Assembly: GCA_938005745.1 (NCBI GenBank)
Contig: CALLMM010000001.1
Coordinates: forward strand, 62,001 to 126,000
Reading direction: 5' to 3'
Source: an uncultured Chthonomonadales bacterium
Lineage (GTDB): Bacteria; Armatimonadota; Chthonomonadetes; Chthonomonadales; CAJBBX01
DNA length: 64,000 nucleotides
How positions within the stretch are numbered: the first letter of the stretch is position 1; every line of letters begins with the position of its first letter. Below are positions 1-7,445 of the stretch, in pieces. The notes under the pieces were generated by a model that was not told where the DNA came from, made no database searches, and was given only the letters and a program-made list of their open reading frames with translations. A program made the translations under genes and the position numbers.

Positions 1-20
1 GTCGCCGGGTTGTTCGTCAT
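1..20 (-). CDS. 5' end of a gene leaving the window, probably the ABC-transporter partner of the permease
   Basis: Only the first codons (Met-Thr-Asn-Asn-Pro-Ala) are visible. An ATG sits on the minus strand at 18-20, preceded by an AAAGGAGT ribosome-binding site at about 28-35. It starts 33 bases after the permease stop codon on the same strand, so the two are probably co-transcribed. In nitrate/sulfonate/taurine-type ABC operons the gene beside the permease is usually the ATPase, but nothing in these few residues proves that here. Confidence 0.55.
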
Positions 21-53
21 GGTTTTACTCCTTTCATGCGTTTGGATGCGGCG

Positions 54-1823
54 TCAGTCCAGATGGAACCGGGTCTCCGCAAGCCTGTACAGACGGCGCC
101 AGACCAGCCGGTTCGTGACCACCACGAACAGACACATCAGAAAGACGCCCAGCACGATCCGGGGCCAGTCGCCGATCTCGGTCGCGGAGGCGATGTAGGC
201 GCCCAGTCCCTGCGCCGTCAGCGTGCGGTCGCCCCACGAGACGACCTCCGCCACGATGCTGGCGTTCCATGCCCCGCCCGCCGCCGTGATCGCGCCGGTT
301 ACCCACGCGGGAAAGATCGCGGGAAGGATCAGCTTCTTCCACAGATGCCAGCCGCGTAGATTCATCACCGCCGCCATCTCCCGCAGGTCGTTGGGCACCG
401 CCATCGCCCCAGCGATCGTGTTGAACAGGATATACCACTGCGTGCCGAGCGCCATCAGCAGGATTGCCCCCCAGTTCAGGCTGACGCCCGTCTGCAGAAA
501 AACGACGGTCACCGCCGGGAACAGAAAGTTGGCGGGGAAAGAAGCCGCTATCTGCACGACAGGCTGCAGCACCCGCGACAGGCGCGGGTTAAAGCCGATA
601 GCGACCCCGACGGGCGTCCAGATCAGAGTCGCGAAGACCAGCAGCGCGCAGACGCGCAGAAAGGTCAGCACGCCCAGCCCGAAGGCAGTGGCGACCTCTC
701 CCAGCCCGACCTCCGTCGCGACAAACCGCGCGCCGACGAACAGCGCGCCGACCACGACCGCCCCGACCGCCAGGTTGAAGATCCAGTCGCCGTACGCCTC
801 CAGTCGGGACCGGGACGCGCGCTGCGGCAGGCTCTGCCGCGCCTCCTGCGGGGCGCGGGCTTTGCGCCGGATCAGGCGGCTCTGCAGCCAGTGAAAGCCG
901 TTTCCCAGCAGACGCGGCAGACGCGCCGAACGCAGCAGATCCAGCAGCCAGGAGTGCGGCTGTACCGCCGCCGCGCTGCGCTCCATCCGGAACCGCTCCG
1001 CCCACGCCACCAGCGGACGCCAGAACAGCTGATCCACCACGACGATGGTGATCACCATCGTCAGGATCGCCCAGCCCAGCGCGCGGGCGTCCTGCTCCTC
1101 CACCGCCTTCGCCACGTAGGAGCCGATGCCCGGAAGCGTGTAGCTCTGGTTCAGCACCGAGATCGCCTCGCTTGCCGCCACAAAGAACCATCCGCCCCCG
1201 AAGCTCATCATTCCGTTCCACACCAGCCCGATCATCGCGGCGGGAACCTCCACCGAGATAAACTTCCTCCAGCGGGAGAACCGGAAGACCGCGGCGGCTT
1301 CATGCATCTCCTTCGGCAGCGTGATCAGCGAGTGATAGAACGAGAAGGTCATGTTCCAGACCTGCCCGGTGAAGATGGCGAAGATCGAGGCGCACTCCAG
1401 ACCGAACAGGCTGCCGGGAAACAGAGCGATGAAGCCGGTTACCGTGATCGAGAGAAAGCCCAGCACCGGCACAGACTGCAGAATATCCAGCAGGGGTATC
1501 AGCACGCGCTCCGCTCTGCGGCTGCGCGCGGCGGCGTATCCGTAGGATAGCGTGAAGATCACCGACAGCCCCAGCGCCGCAAACATCCGAAGGGTCGAGC
1601 GCGCCGCATAGTAGGGAAGATTGCGCGGATCGAGGCTCACCTCCGGCATGACCTGCGGCGGATAGAACTCCGCAAAGAAGTCCCTGCCGATCCTGCCGAC
1701 CGCGTAGAGCAGCAGGAACAGCCCCAGCAGCAGCGCGGCGTCCGTCCAGACGGCGCGCAGACGCGATACCCGGCGGCGGATCGGTTCGGCGGCGGCCGGG
1801 ATAAACTGCGGAAAGCGAATCAT
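54..1823 (-). CDS. ABC transporter permease, fused two-domain, nitrate/sulfonate/taurine type
   Basis: A 589-residue inner-membrane permease carrying two complete binding-protein-dependent transport domains in one chain. Each half has the cytoplasmic EAA loop that docks on the ATPase: the first near residues 172-200 (motif beginning MHEAAAVFRFSRWRKF) and the second near 481-510 (REMAAVMNLRGWHLWKK). Hydrophobic segments flank both, with a hydrophilic linker at about 280-345. Most family members are single-domain proteins of about 260 residues that dimerise, so this chain probably supplies both halves of the channel. The loops resemble the NitT/TauT family (anions such as nitrate, sulfonates or bicarbonate), but no substrate can be read from the sequence. 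The start is the ATG at 1823, with AGGAG 9 bases upstream. Confidence 0.85.
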   Translation of the reverse strand: MIRFPQFIPAAAEPIRRRVSRLRAVWTDAALLLGLFLLLYAVGRIGRDFFAEFYPPQVMPEVSLDPRNLPYYAARSTLRMFAALGLSVIFTLSYGYAAARSRRAERVLIPLLDILQSVPVLGFLSITVTGFIALFPGSLFGLECASIFAIFTGQVWNMTFSFYHSLITLPKEMHEAAAVFRFSRWRKFISVEVPAAMIGLVWNGMMSFGGGWFFVAASEAISVLNQSYTLPGIGSYVAKAVEEQDARALGWAILTMVITIVVVDQLFWRPLVAWAERFRMERSAAAVQPHSWLLDLLRSARLPRLLGNGFHWLQSRLIRRKARAPQEARQSLPQRASRSRLEAYGDWIFNLAVGAVVVGALFVGARFVATEVGLGEVATAFGLGVLTFLRVCALLVFATLIWTPVGVAIGFNPRLSRVLQPVVQIAASFPANFLFPAVTVVFLQTGVSLNWGAILLMALGTQWYILFNTIAGAMAVPNDLREMAAVMNLRGWHLWKKLILPAIFPAWVTGAITAAGGAWNASIVAEVVSWGDRTLTAQGLGAYIASATEIGDWPRIVLGVFLMCLFVVVTNRLVWRRLYRLAETRFHLD

Positions 1824-2322
1824 GACGCCCGCTCCTCTCTACCGGGCGGCGCCGGGAACGACGGCGCCGACGGAGAGCGGAGCGCGCCGATGGAACAGAC
1901 GCGCAAAAAAGGCGCGTATGTCTGCGGCGGAGATGCCGGCATGGCTCAGCCTCTCTTTCTATGGTCGTGTAGACGCACGCGAAGAGACGGCGCAAGACGC
2001 CGCACAGCGCGCGCGTGTAGAGAGGACTGTCGGAACGGACCGAAGAGGGAACGGGAGAGAGCGCGCAGGATCACCCTGCCGCGCTCAAGAAGAGGCGATC
2101 AGCGGTGAGCCTGCCGCCGCAAGCCCGGCTCCTCTGAGCCGTTGCGACAGCCGCAGGTACTGTGACTGGAATCCTGTGACATAACCTCGATTTCCTGGCG
2201 CCCCGCCGTAAAGATGCAACGTCCTCTGCGGTGCGCTCCCGTTCAGTCTACCACACCTGCCCCCGTAAATCAACCCTCTGAACCATCCATATCGCTTTTT
2301 TTCGAACTGGATAGACGTAATG
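1824..2322. other. Intergenic region between divergent permease and fluoride-riboswitch operon
   Basis: About 500 bases with no convincing gene. Short open frames on both strands (for example 1890-2108) have no family resemblance and no convincing ribosome-binding site. It must hold the promoter of the leftward permease gene, but I could not pick one with confidence. I looked for TPP, cobalamin and SRP-type RNA signatures and saw none. Confidence 0.5.
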
Positions 2323-2351
2323 TTGACGACAGTGAAGCAGTATGGTAATAT
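2323..2351 (+). promoter_or_regulatory. Sigma-70-type promoter of the fluoride-riboswitch operon
   Basis: TTGACG at 2323-2328 and TAATAT at 2346-2351 are separated by exactly 17 bases. This is a near-consensus housekeeping promoter. Transcription would start near 2358, a few bases upstream of the riboswitch aptamer, so the aptamer would lie at the very 5' end of the message, as expected for a transcription-terminating riboswitch. Confidence 0.75.
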
Positions 2352-2363
2352 GCTACTGTACTC

Positions 2364-2430
2364 AAGGCGATGGAGGCCGCCTGACGGGTCGCCCGTCGAA
2401 CCGCTCTCACCGAGCTGATGGCTCCTGACG
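2364..2430 (+). promoter_or_regulatory. Fluoride riboswitch (crcB RNA motif) aptamer
   Basis: All parts of the crcB-motif aptamer are present in order. Helix 1 is GGCG (2366-2369) with CGCC (2378-2381), enclosing the AUGGAGGC loop with the signature GAUGG. An accessory hairpin, GACGGG-UCG-CCCGUC, follows (2383-2397). Next come the conserved AACCGCUC (2399-2406) and helix 2, GCUC/GAGC (2403-2406 with 2412-2415). Last is CUGAUGGCUCCU (2415-2426), whose CUCC pairs with GGAG of the first loop to form the pseudoknot. The fold closely matches the Thermotoga petrophila fluoride riboswitch. It sits between a strong promoter and a competing terminator, so fluoride should switch the downstream operon on. 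The Rfam crcB covariance model would settle it. Confidence 0.92.
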
Positions 2431-2462
2431 GACGCGACAGCGCGCCGGACGGGGGCTTTTTT
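2421..2462 (+). terminator. Riboswitch-controlled intrinsic terminator
   Basis: GCUCCUG (2421-2427) can pair with CGGGGGC (2450-2456). CGG/CCG and CGCG/CGCG pairs extend the stem towards the ACAG loop at 2437-2440, and six U residues follow (2457-2462). The left arm is the same GCUCC strand that the aptamer needs for its pseudoknot, so the two structures exclude each other. Ligand-bound aptamer should therefore prevent termination, which makes this an ON switch. The right arm contains a small 1x2 internal loop and a bulged A. Confidence 0.85.
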
Positions 2463-2517
2463 GGCTCTGCAGACAGCTCCCCGCCCCGAGCGCACCTGCC
2501 GGATCGGGGGTGAGCGC

Positions 2518-3324
2518 ATGTTCAGAGCGGAGAGACGAAGCCGGAGGGAGGAGCGGAATGGGAGTGCCGGGCGCGGCGCTCCTGTCTCGCTGCCCTCGTT
2601 TGCCGCAGACCGCCTCCAGCGCTGCCTGGCGGCTCTTCGCCGGCGCGCCCGTCCTCTCTTCCCGGAACCGGTCGTACAGAAACATCTCCTCTATCACGCC
2701 TGCCGGGAGGCGCTGCTGAGCGGTCAATGCCCCGTCTGCCGCCTGGTCGCCGCCAGCACGCAGCAGCGTCTGCGCCATCTCTTCCACGAATCGGTCAACG
2801 ATCCTCTGGTGCGCGAATCGCTGCGCGGATCACTGGGCTACTGCTCCCGTCACGCGCAGATGGCAGCCGGCGCGAGCGACGCCTGCGGGATCGCCATCTT
2901 CTACCGCGACATCCTCTCCCGGGTTCTCCGCAGGCTGGAGGCGGCGAAGCGCGGGACGCGCCTCCCCGCCCCTTCGCCCTGCCCGGAGTGCCTGGCGGAG
3001 CAGGCGGACGAGCGGCGGTGTCTGCATGCGCTGGCGCGCGATCTGCGCGACCCCGATCTGCAAGCCGCCTACCGTCAGTCGAACGGACTGTGCGTCCCGC
3101 ACCTGGAACGACTGCTCGCCCTGTCTGCGCCCGAGATCGTCGCGTTTGTGGCGGATCAGGAGAAGGCGCGGATCGCCGCCCTCGCCGATGAACTGGGAGA
3201 GTTCATCCGCAAACACGACCACCGCTTCGCCCACGAGCCGATGAACGCCGAGCGCGATTCCTGGCGGCGCGCCCTGCAGAAGGCTGCCGGCGTCCGCGCG
3301 AATCTGCAGGAGAGAGAGCCATGA
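2518..3324 (+). CDS. DUF6062-like cysteine-rich protein, first copy, first gene of the fluoride-responsive operon
   Basis: A 268-residue soluble protein of unknown function. It has two similar halves, each with a CxxC pair followed by a G-x-C-x-x-H element: CPVC then GYCSRHA in the first, CPEC then GLCVPHL in the second. This arrangement resembles the DUF6062 family and suggests a metal- or redox-active site. The C-terminal tail (FAHEPMNAERDSWRRAL) recurs almost unchanged in the next gene, so the two are paralogues. The ATG at 2518 is the only ATG in frame upstream of the homologous core. It leaves about 50 poorly conserved, Arg-rich residues at the N terminus, so the true start is uncertain. 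It lies 55 bases after the riboswitch terminator and overlaps the next gene by ATGA. Confidence 0.75.
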   Translation: MFRAERRSRREERNGSAGRGAPVSLPSFAADRLQRCLAALRRRARPLFPEPVVQKHLLYHACREALLSGQCPVCRLVAASTQQRLRHLFHESVNDPLVRESLRGSLGYCSRHAQMAAGASDACGIAIFYRDILSRVLRRLEAAKRGTRLPAPSPCPECLAEQADERRCLHALARDLRDPDLQAAYRQSNGLCVPHLERLLALSAPEIVAFVADQEKARIAALADELGEFIRKHDHRFAHEPMNAERDSWRRALQKAAGVRANLQEREP

Positions 3325-4067
3325 ACACGCTCTTCGTGGTGGAGTTCCGGCAGGCGTGTCAGCAGAAAGGCTGTCCCTTCTGTACGCTCGCCCAGCAGCA
3401 TACTCGACGCTACCTGAGCCGGCTTCTCTATGAGTACACACTCGCCCCCGATATCCATCAGCGTCTGGCGCAGGCGCGCGGTCTGTGCAATCCGCATGCC
3501 TGGCTTCTGCAGTACATTGCCCACGCGGAGCAGCCGGACGGCGTAGGCGTCGCCCTCTTCTACGGCAGCGTCGCCGAACGGCTGCACAGCGATCTGCAAG
3601 CCTGCCTGTCGTCCGCACGCTCTTCGCATGCGCGCCGGGCAGGCGGATCGTCCCTGGCGTCGCGGCTGTGGAACTGCCTGCAGACGGAGGAGACCTGCCT
3701 CGCCTGCGAACGACAGGCGGAGAGCGAGCGGTACGCGCTGACGCAGTTTCTGCAGGATCTGCACGATTCGGGCGAAGAGGAGGGGCTGGTGCGCCTCTAC
3801 CGCGACAGCGCCGGCGCCTGTCTGCCGCACTTTCTCGCCCTGCTGCACGAATCGCCGTCCGAGCAAGCAGTCCTCTGGCTGGCGCAGACGCAGATGTATA
3901 AAACGGCTCGCCTCGCCGCGCAGCTGCAGGAGTTCGTTCGCAAGCGCAGTCTCCCCTTTCAGAACGAGCCGATGGGCGAAGAGCGGGACAGCTGGGTGCG
4001 GGTGATCGAACAGATGATTGGCAAGCGCGCCGTTCCCCTTCGCCGCTCCGATCATCGCAGCCTGTGA
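3321..4067 (+). CDS. DUF6062-like cysteine-rich protein, second copy
   Basis: A 248-residue paralogue of the preceding protein, translationally coupled to it through an ATGA overlap at 3321-3324. The same duplicated motif plan is present: CPFC near residue 18, GLCNPHAW near 55, CLACE near 127 and GACLPHF near 170. The tail is NEPMGEERDSWVRV. No signal peptide or membrane segment is present, so it should be cytoplasmic. The conserved Cys/His set argues for metal binding or thiol chemistry; the family function is unknown. Its place directly behind a fluoride riboswitch implies a role in fluoride tolerance or sensing, an inference from position only. Confidence 0.75.
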   Translation: MNTLFVVEFRQACQQKGCPFCTLAQQHTRRYLSRLLYEYTLAPDIHQRLAQARGLCNPHAWLLQYIAHAEQPDGVGVALFYGSVAERLHSDLQACLSSARSSHARRAGGSSLASRLWNCLQTEETCLACERQAESERYALTQFLQDLHDSGEEEGLVRLYRDSAGACLPHFLALLHESPSEQAVLWLAQTQMYKTARLAAQLQEFVRKRSLPFQNEPMGEERDSWVRVIEQMIGKRAVPLRRSDHRSL

Positions 4068-4101
4068 AACGCCGTCGCGTCGAAAAAGGAAGGTAGTCAG
4101 G

Positions 4102-4167
4102 ATGAGCGGAACGAAAACAGGGGAGGGAGGCGCCGCCCCGGCAGGATCAGGAGGCGCGTCATGCTGA
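4102..4167 (+). CDS. Possible 21-residue small peptide overlapping the HEAT gene start
   Basis: An ATG at 4102 follows a good ribosome-binding site (AAGGAAGG, 7 bases upstream). It opens a 21-codon Gly/Ala-rich frame whose stop (4165-4167) lies just inside the next gene. It may only be a translational-coupling leader, or chance. No homology is recognised. Confidence 0.2.
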   Translation: MSGTKTGEGGAAPAGSGGASC

Positions 4168-4652
4168 CGATCTACTGTCCGGTCTGTTACGCCGCCAACG
4201 CCGAGACGCGCGTCGTCTGCGCGGAGTGCGGCGCGTCGCTGATGGAAGAGGAGGCGGGCGACTTCACCGACCGGCTGCTCTGGGCGCTGTATCACCCGGA
4301 GCCGACCGTGGCGCCGCGCGCCGCGTGGGTGCTGGGAGAGCGGCGCGACCGGCGCGCCGTTGAGCCGCTCATAGCGCTCACCGCCCGAACCCGGGAGATG
4401 GGTGCGCTGGAAGAGGCGGCGCGCGCGCTGGGCAAGATCAGCGATCCGCGCGCCATTCCGGCGCTGGCATCGCTGCTGCGCGGCTCCTACGTCTCCGTGC
4501 GGGTGCAGGCGGCGCGCGCCCTGGGAGCCATCGGAGACCCGTGCGCCGTCCCTGCGCTGACGCAGGCGCTGGCGGATTCCAGCGCGAGCGTTCGGGCGGC
4601 GGCGCAGGAGGCGCTCAACGCACTTGCCGCCAGGGAGGCGTCACGCCGATGA
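4161..4652 (+). CDS. Zinc-ribbon plus HEAT-repeat protein
   Basis: A 163-residue protein. The N terminus carries a short zinc ribbon (CPVC near residue 6 and CAEC near 20). From about residue 50 it is built of HEAT/PBS-lyase-type helical repeats of about 31 residues, with the recurrent pattern DPRAIPAL...VRVQAARALGAIGD, at least three units. Such repeats normally form protein-protein docking surfaces. Start ATG 4161 with AGGAGG 7 bases upstream. It overlaps the following gene by ATGA (4649-4652), so translation is coupled. No enzymatic residues are seen; it is probably a scaffold for other operon products. Confidence 0.75.
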   Translation: MLTIYCPVCYAANAETRVVCAECGASLMEEEAGDFTDRLLWALYHPEPTVAPRAAWVLGERRDRRAVEPLIALTARTREMGALEEAARALGKISDPRAIPALASLLRGSYVSVRVQAARALGAIGDPCAVPALTQALADSSASVRAAAQEALNALAAREASRR

Positions 4653-5101
4653 CCGAAGGACTTCGCGGACATCTCTTCGCCTCGCTGCTGGCGGTCAACG
4701 ACCTGATCCGCAAGATGGAGCGCGCCGGACGCGAGGGCAGAAGTCCGGCAAGCGGACAGGCGCTCACGCCGCTGTCCGCGGAGGAGTGGCAGACGCTCTC
4801 CGAGATCCTGGAGCGGATACGGGCGCAGATGCTGAACGCCGTCCGACGTTTCAACAAAGGGCGGCTGACGCGGCATGACGCCCCCCGCAGCCGCGCCGAT
4901 ACCCTCTTCTGGCTCTCCATCCTGCTGAGGCAGATGGAGGAGGAGATCGTGGAGGACCTGGCTCCGGCGCAGGTGGAGCGCCGCTACGGCGCGCTGGAGG
5001 AGGCGGAGCGGGCAGCCCTCTCCGAACTGGTGGAGTCGCTTCACCGGGAGGCAGACGCCCTGCGCGCGCGCCTGGATGCGGCGCGCGCGCAGACACCCTG
5101 A
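4649..5101 (+). CDS. Hypothetical helical protein of the fluoride-responsive operon
   Basis: A 150-residue, charged, apparently all-helical protein with no signal peptide, membrane segment or conserved cysteine. Heptad-like stretches (residues about 85-140, rich in E, R and L) suggest coiled coil or a helical bundle. It is coupled to the HEAT-repeat gene by ATGA overlap and lies 26 bases before the kinase-like gene. I do not recognise the family. It is not CrcB: there are no transmembrane helices. Confidence 0.65.
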   Translation: MTEGLRGHLFASLLAVNDLIRKMERAGREGRSPASGQALTPLSAEEWQTLSEILERIRAQMLNAVRRFNKGRLTRHDAPRSRADTLFWLSILLRQMEEEIVEDLAPAQVERRYGALEEAERAALSELVESLHREADALRARLDAARAQTP

Positions 5102-5127
5102 AGACGTGCAGAAAGGGAGACACGTTC

Positions 5128-5733
5128 ATGGGCATCATCACCATTTCTCGCCAGATCGGCGCGGGAGAGACGACCATCGCTCCGGAAGTCGCCCGACGGC
5201 TCGGCTGGGAGTGCCTGGACCGGCAGCTTCTGGATCGCCTGGTGGAGGAGACCGGCATCTCCCTGCCCTATGTCGCGCACTACGATGAGCGCATCCCGAA
5301 CAAAATCGAGGCGTGGAGACATCCCGGCGAGACGGAGAAGTACTTCCATGCCCTTCGCCGCATTATGCAGGAGTACGCGCAGAGGGGGAACGCGGTGATC
5401 GTTGGGCGGGGAGGTAACTTTTTTCTCCGGGAAGCCGACGCCCTCCACTACCGCCTGATCGCCTCGCTGTCGTTCCGAATCCAGCGGGTGATGGAGGTGC
5501 GATGGGTCAACGAAGGTCCGGCGCGCGAGACCATTACGCAGAGCGACCGCGATCGCGCCGAGTTCATTCAGCACTACTTTCGCGCCGACTGGGATAACCC
5601 GGAGCACTACCACGCGGTGCTCAATACCGCGCGTCTGGGCATCGAGACGGTCACGGAGTGGATCGTGGATGCGGCGCGCAGACGCTGGGGAGCGTCGGAC
5701 AAGAGGGAGCAGGGCGCAGAGGGACAGCCATGA
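5128..5733 (+). CDS. Cytidylate kinase-like family protein
   Basis: A 201-residue P-loop protein of the cytidylate-kinase-like family. It begins directly with the nucleotide-binding strand, ITISRQIGAGETTIA (residues 3-17). As is usual in this family, the Walker A lysine is missing (GAGETT instead of GxGKST). Further family marks are VIVGRGGNFFL near residue 88 and RDRAEFIQHYF near 143, followed by WDNPEHYHAVLNT. Housekeeping Cmk has a different P-loop and a larger NMP-binding insert, so this is probably not a general CMP kinase. It could phosphorylate another small molecule or protein. AGAAAGGGAGA lies upstream of ATG 5128, and the end overlaps the DUF190 gene by ATGA. Confidence 0.8.
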   Translation: MGIITISRQIGAGETTIAPEVARRLGWECLDRQLLDRLVEETGISLPYVAHYDERIPNKIEAWRHPGETEKYFHALRRIMQEYAQRGNAVIVGRGGNFFLREADALHYRLIASLSFRIQRVMEVRWVNEGPARETITQSDRDRAEFIQHYFRADWDNPEHYHAVLNTARLGIETVTEWIVDAARRRWGASDKREQGAEGQP

Positions 5734-6083
5734 AAATCGAAGGATCGGGCAAACATATCTGCATCTACGTGGGAGAGGCGGACAACTGGAGAGGGCAGGC
5801 GCTCTACCATGCCATCGTCGAACGGGCGAGACGGGAGGGGCTTGCCGGGGCGACCGTGTCCCGGGGCGCGGTGGGTTTTGGAGCCAACAGCCGCATCCAT
5901 ACCACCTCCATCCTGCGCCTCTCCGAAGACCTGCCCATCAAGATCGAGATCATTGACGTGGCGGAGCGAGTCGAAAGGTTCCTGCCGCTGCTGGAGGAGA
6001 TGGTGACGGAGGGGCTGATCACGGTGCAGGACTGTGAGATCGTCAAGTACGTGCATGCGCCCCGGGCGGCAGAGGAGGGATAG
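5730..6083 (+). CDS. DUF190 (COG1993) PII-like protein
   Basis: A 117-residue DUF190 protein, recognisable by [17 protein letters not shown] (residues about 47-63) followed by LSEDLPI and the C-terminal [14 protein letters not shown]190 proteins have a ferredoxin-like fold related to PII signal proteins and are often encoded next to crcB fluoride channels in bacteria. Here it is in a fluoride-riboswitch operon without a visible crcB, which supports a regulatory or ligand-sensing role in fluoride response. The start is ATG 5730, coupled by ATGA overlap. Confidence 0.88.
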   Translation: MKIEGSGKHICIYVGEADNWRGQALYHAIVERARREGLAGATVSRGAVGFGANSRIHTTSILRLSEDLPIKIEIIDVAERVERFLPLLEEMVTEGLITVQDCEIVKYVHAPRAAEEG

Positions 6084-6145
6084 TTCGCGGCGTCCGGACG
6101 CTCTGGATCACGCGACACGACGACGAAAGCGCAAGGAGAGAGAAG

Positions 6146-7423
6146 ATGAGCGGCAGAATCGAGAGCATACACGCTCTGGAGATACTGGATTCGCGCGGCA
6201 ACCCGACCGTGCGCGTCTTCGTAGAGCTGAGCAGCGGCGTGCGCGTCAGCGCCTCAGTGCCCTCCGGAGCCTCTACCGGAGAGAACGAGGCGGTGGAGCT
6301 GCGCGACGGCGATCCGGGACGCTACGGCGGCAAGGGCGTCCGGCAGGCGGTCGCCCATGTCAACGAGGTGATCGGACCCCGATGCCGGGGAATGGATCCG
6401 GCGCGGCAGGCGGAGATAGACTACTGCCTGATCGAGATGGACGGCACGCCCAACAAGGGTAGACTGGGAGCCAACGCGATTCTGGGCGTCTCCATGGCGG
6501 TGGCGAAGGCGGCGGCGGAGCAGGCGGACCTGCCTCTCTACGCCTATCTGGGAGGTGCGGGAGCCACGCGGCTGCCCGTCCCCATGATGAACATCCTCAA
6601 CGGCGGCAAACATGCCGACAACAGCGTGGACTTTCAGGAGTTCATGGTGATGCCGATCGGCGCGCCCGGCTTTGCGGAGGCGCTCCGCTACGGGACAGAG
6701 ACCTTCCATGCGCTCAAGAGCCTGCTGAAGAAGCGAGGATACTCAACGTCTGTCGGCGACGAGGGCGGGTTCGCCCCCAACCTCCGGAGCAACGAAGAGG
6801 CGTGCGAGGTGATCGTCGAGGCGATCCAGGCGGCGGGCTTTACACCGGGGAAGGATGTCGCCCTTGCGCTCGATCCGGCTGCCAGCTCTTTCTACGAGGG
6901 CGGAGCCTACCATCTCACCCGGTCGGGCAGCGGCGTCAAAAGCAGCGACGAGATGACCGCGCTCTTCGGCGAATGGATCGAGAGGTATCCCATCGTCTCG
7001 ATTGAAGACGGTCTGGCGGAGAACGACTGGGAGGGCTTCCAGCGGCACACGGCGGCGCTGGGGGAGCGCGTGCAGATCGTCGGCGACGACATCTTCGTGA
7101 CCAACAAACAGTTCATCGCGCGCGGCATCGCCGAGCGGAGCGCCAACGCTGTCCTGATCAAGCTCAACCAGATCGGCACGGTGACGGAGACGATCGAGGC
7201 GATCGAGATGTGCCGTAAAGCCGGATGGGGCTTCGTCATCTCGCACCGCTCCGGCGAAACGGAGGATACCTTCATGGCGGACTTTGCCGTCGCGATGGGC
7301 GGCGGACAGATCAAGACCGGTTCAGCGTGCCGCAGCGAGCGAATCGCCAAGTACAACCGTCTGCTGGAGATCGAAGCGGAGCTGGGACCGGCGGCGCGGT
7401 TTGGAGGCTCCCTGCGGGGATGA
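6146..7423 (+). CDS. eno: Enolase (phosphopyruvate hydratase)
   Basis: A full-length 425-residue glycolytic enzyme converting 2-phosphoglycerate to phosphoenolpyruvate. The magnesium ligands and catalytic residues are present: the GDEGGF glutamate near 206, LALDP Asp near 243, SIEDGL Glu near 287, VGDDIF Asp near 314, VLIKLNQ Lys near 339 and SHRSGET near 367, with C-terminal [10 protein letters not shown]. Enolase is a classical target of fluoride, which with phosphate and Mg2+ locks the active site. An enolase copy under a fluoride riboswitch makes sense as replacement of inhibited enzyme. I cannot tell whether the genome has another copy. The ribosome-binding site AAGGAGAGA precedes ATG 6146. 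Confidence 0.97.
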   Translation: MSGRIESIHALEILDSRGNPTVRVFVELSSGVRVSASVPSGASTGENEAVELRDGDPGRYGGKGVRQAVAHVNEVIGPRCRGMDPARQAEIDYCLIEMDGTPNKGRLGANAILGVSMAVAKAAAEQADLPLYAYLGGAGATRLPVPMMNILNGGKHADNSVDFQEFMVMPIGAPGFAEALRYGTETFHALKSLLKKRGYSTSVGDEGGFAPNLRSNEEACEVIVEAIQAAGFTPGKDVALALDPAASSFYEGGAYHLTRSGSGVKSSDEMTALFGEWIERYPIVSIEDGLAENDWEGFQRHTAALGERVQIVGDDIFVTNKQFIARGIAERSANAVLIKLNQIGTVTETIEAIEMCRKAGWGFVISHRSGETEDTFMADFAVAMGGGQIKTGSACRSERIAKYNRLLEIEAELGPAARFGGSLRG

Positions 7424-7445
7424 GAGGCGCCGACGGAGGGCAGTG

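Noticed and set aside
1890-2108. Short plus-strand frames in the 1.8-2.3 kb gap
   Set aside because: No ribosome-binding sites, no resemblance, and unusual composition.
2558-2719. ATG at 2558 with an excellent GGAGGGAGGAG ribosome-binding site as the first gene start
   Set aside because: It is out of frame with the DUF6062 core and gives only 53 codons without resemblance. I keep ATG 2518, noting that its N-terminal 50 residues are not well supported.
2407-2787. Open frames on the minus strand across the riboswitch and the first DUF6062 gene
   Set aside because: They run through a promoter and structured RNA and lack ribosome-binding sites and family resemblance; high GC content makes long antisense frames common here.
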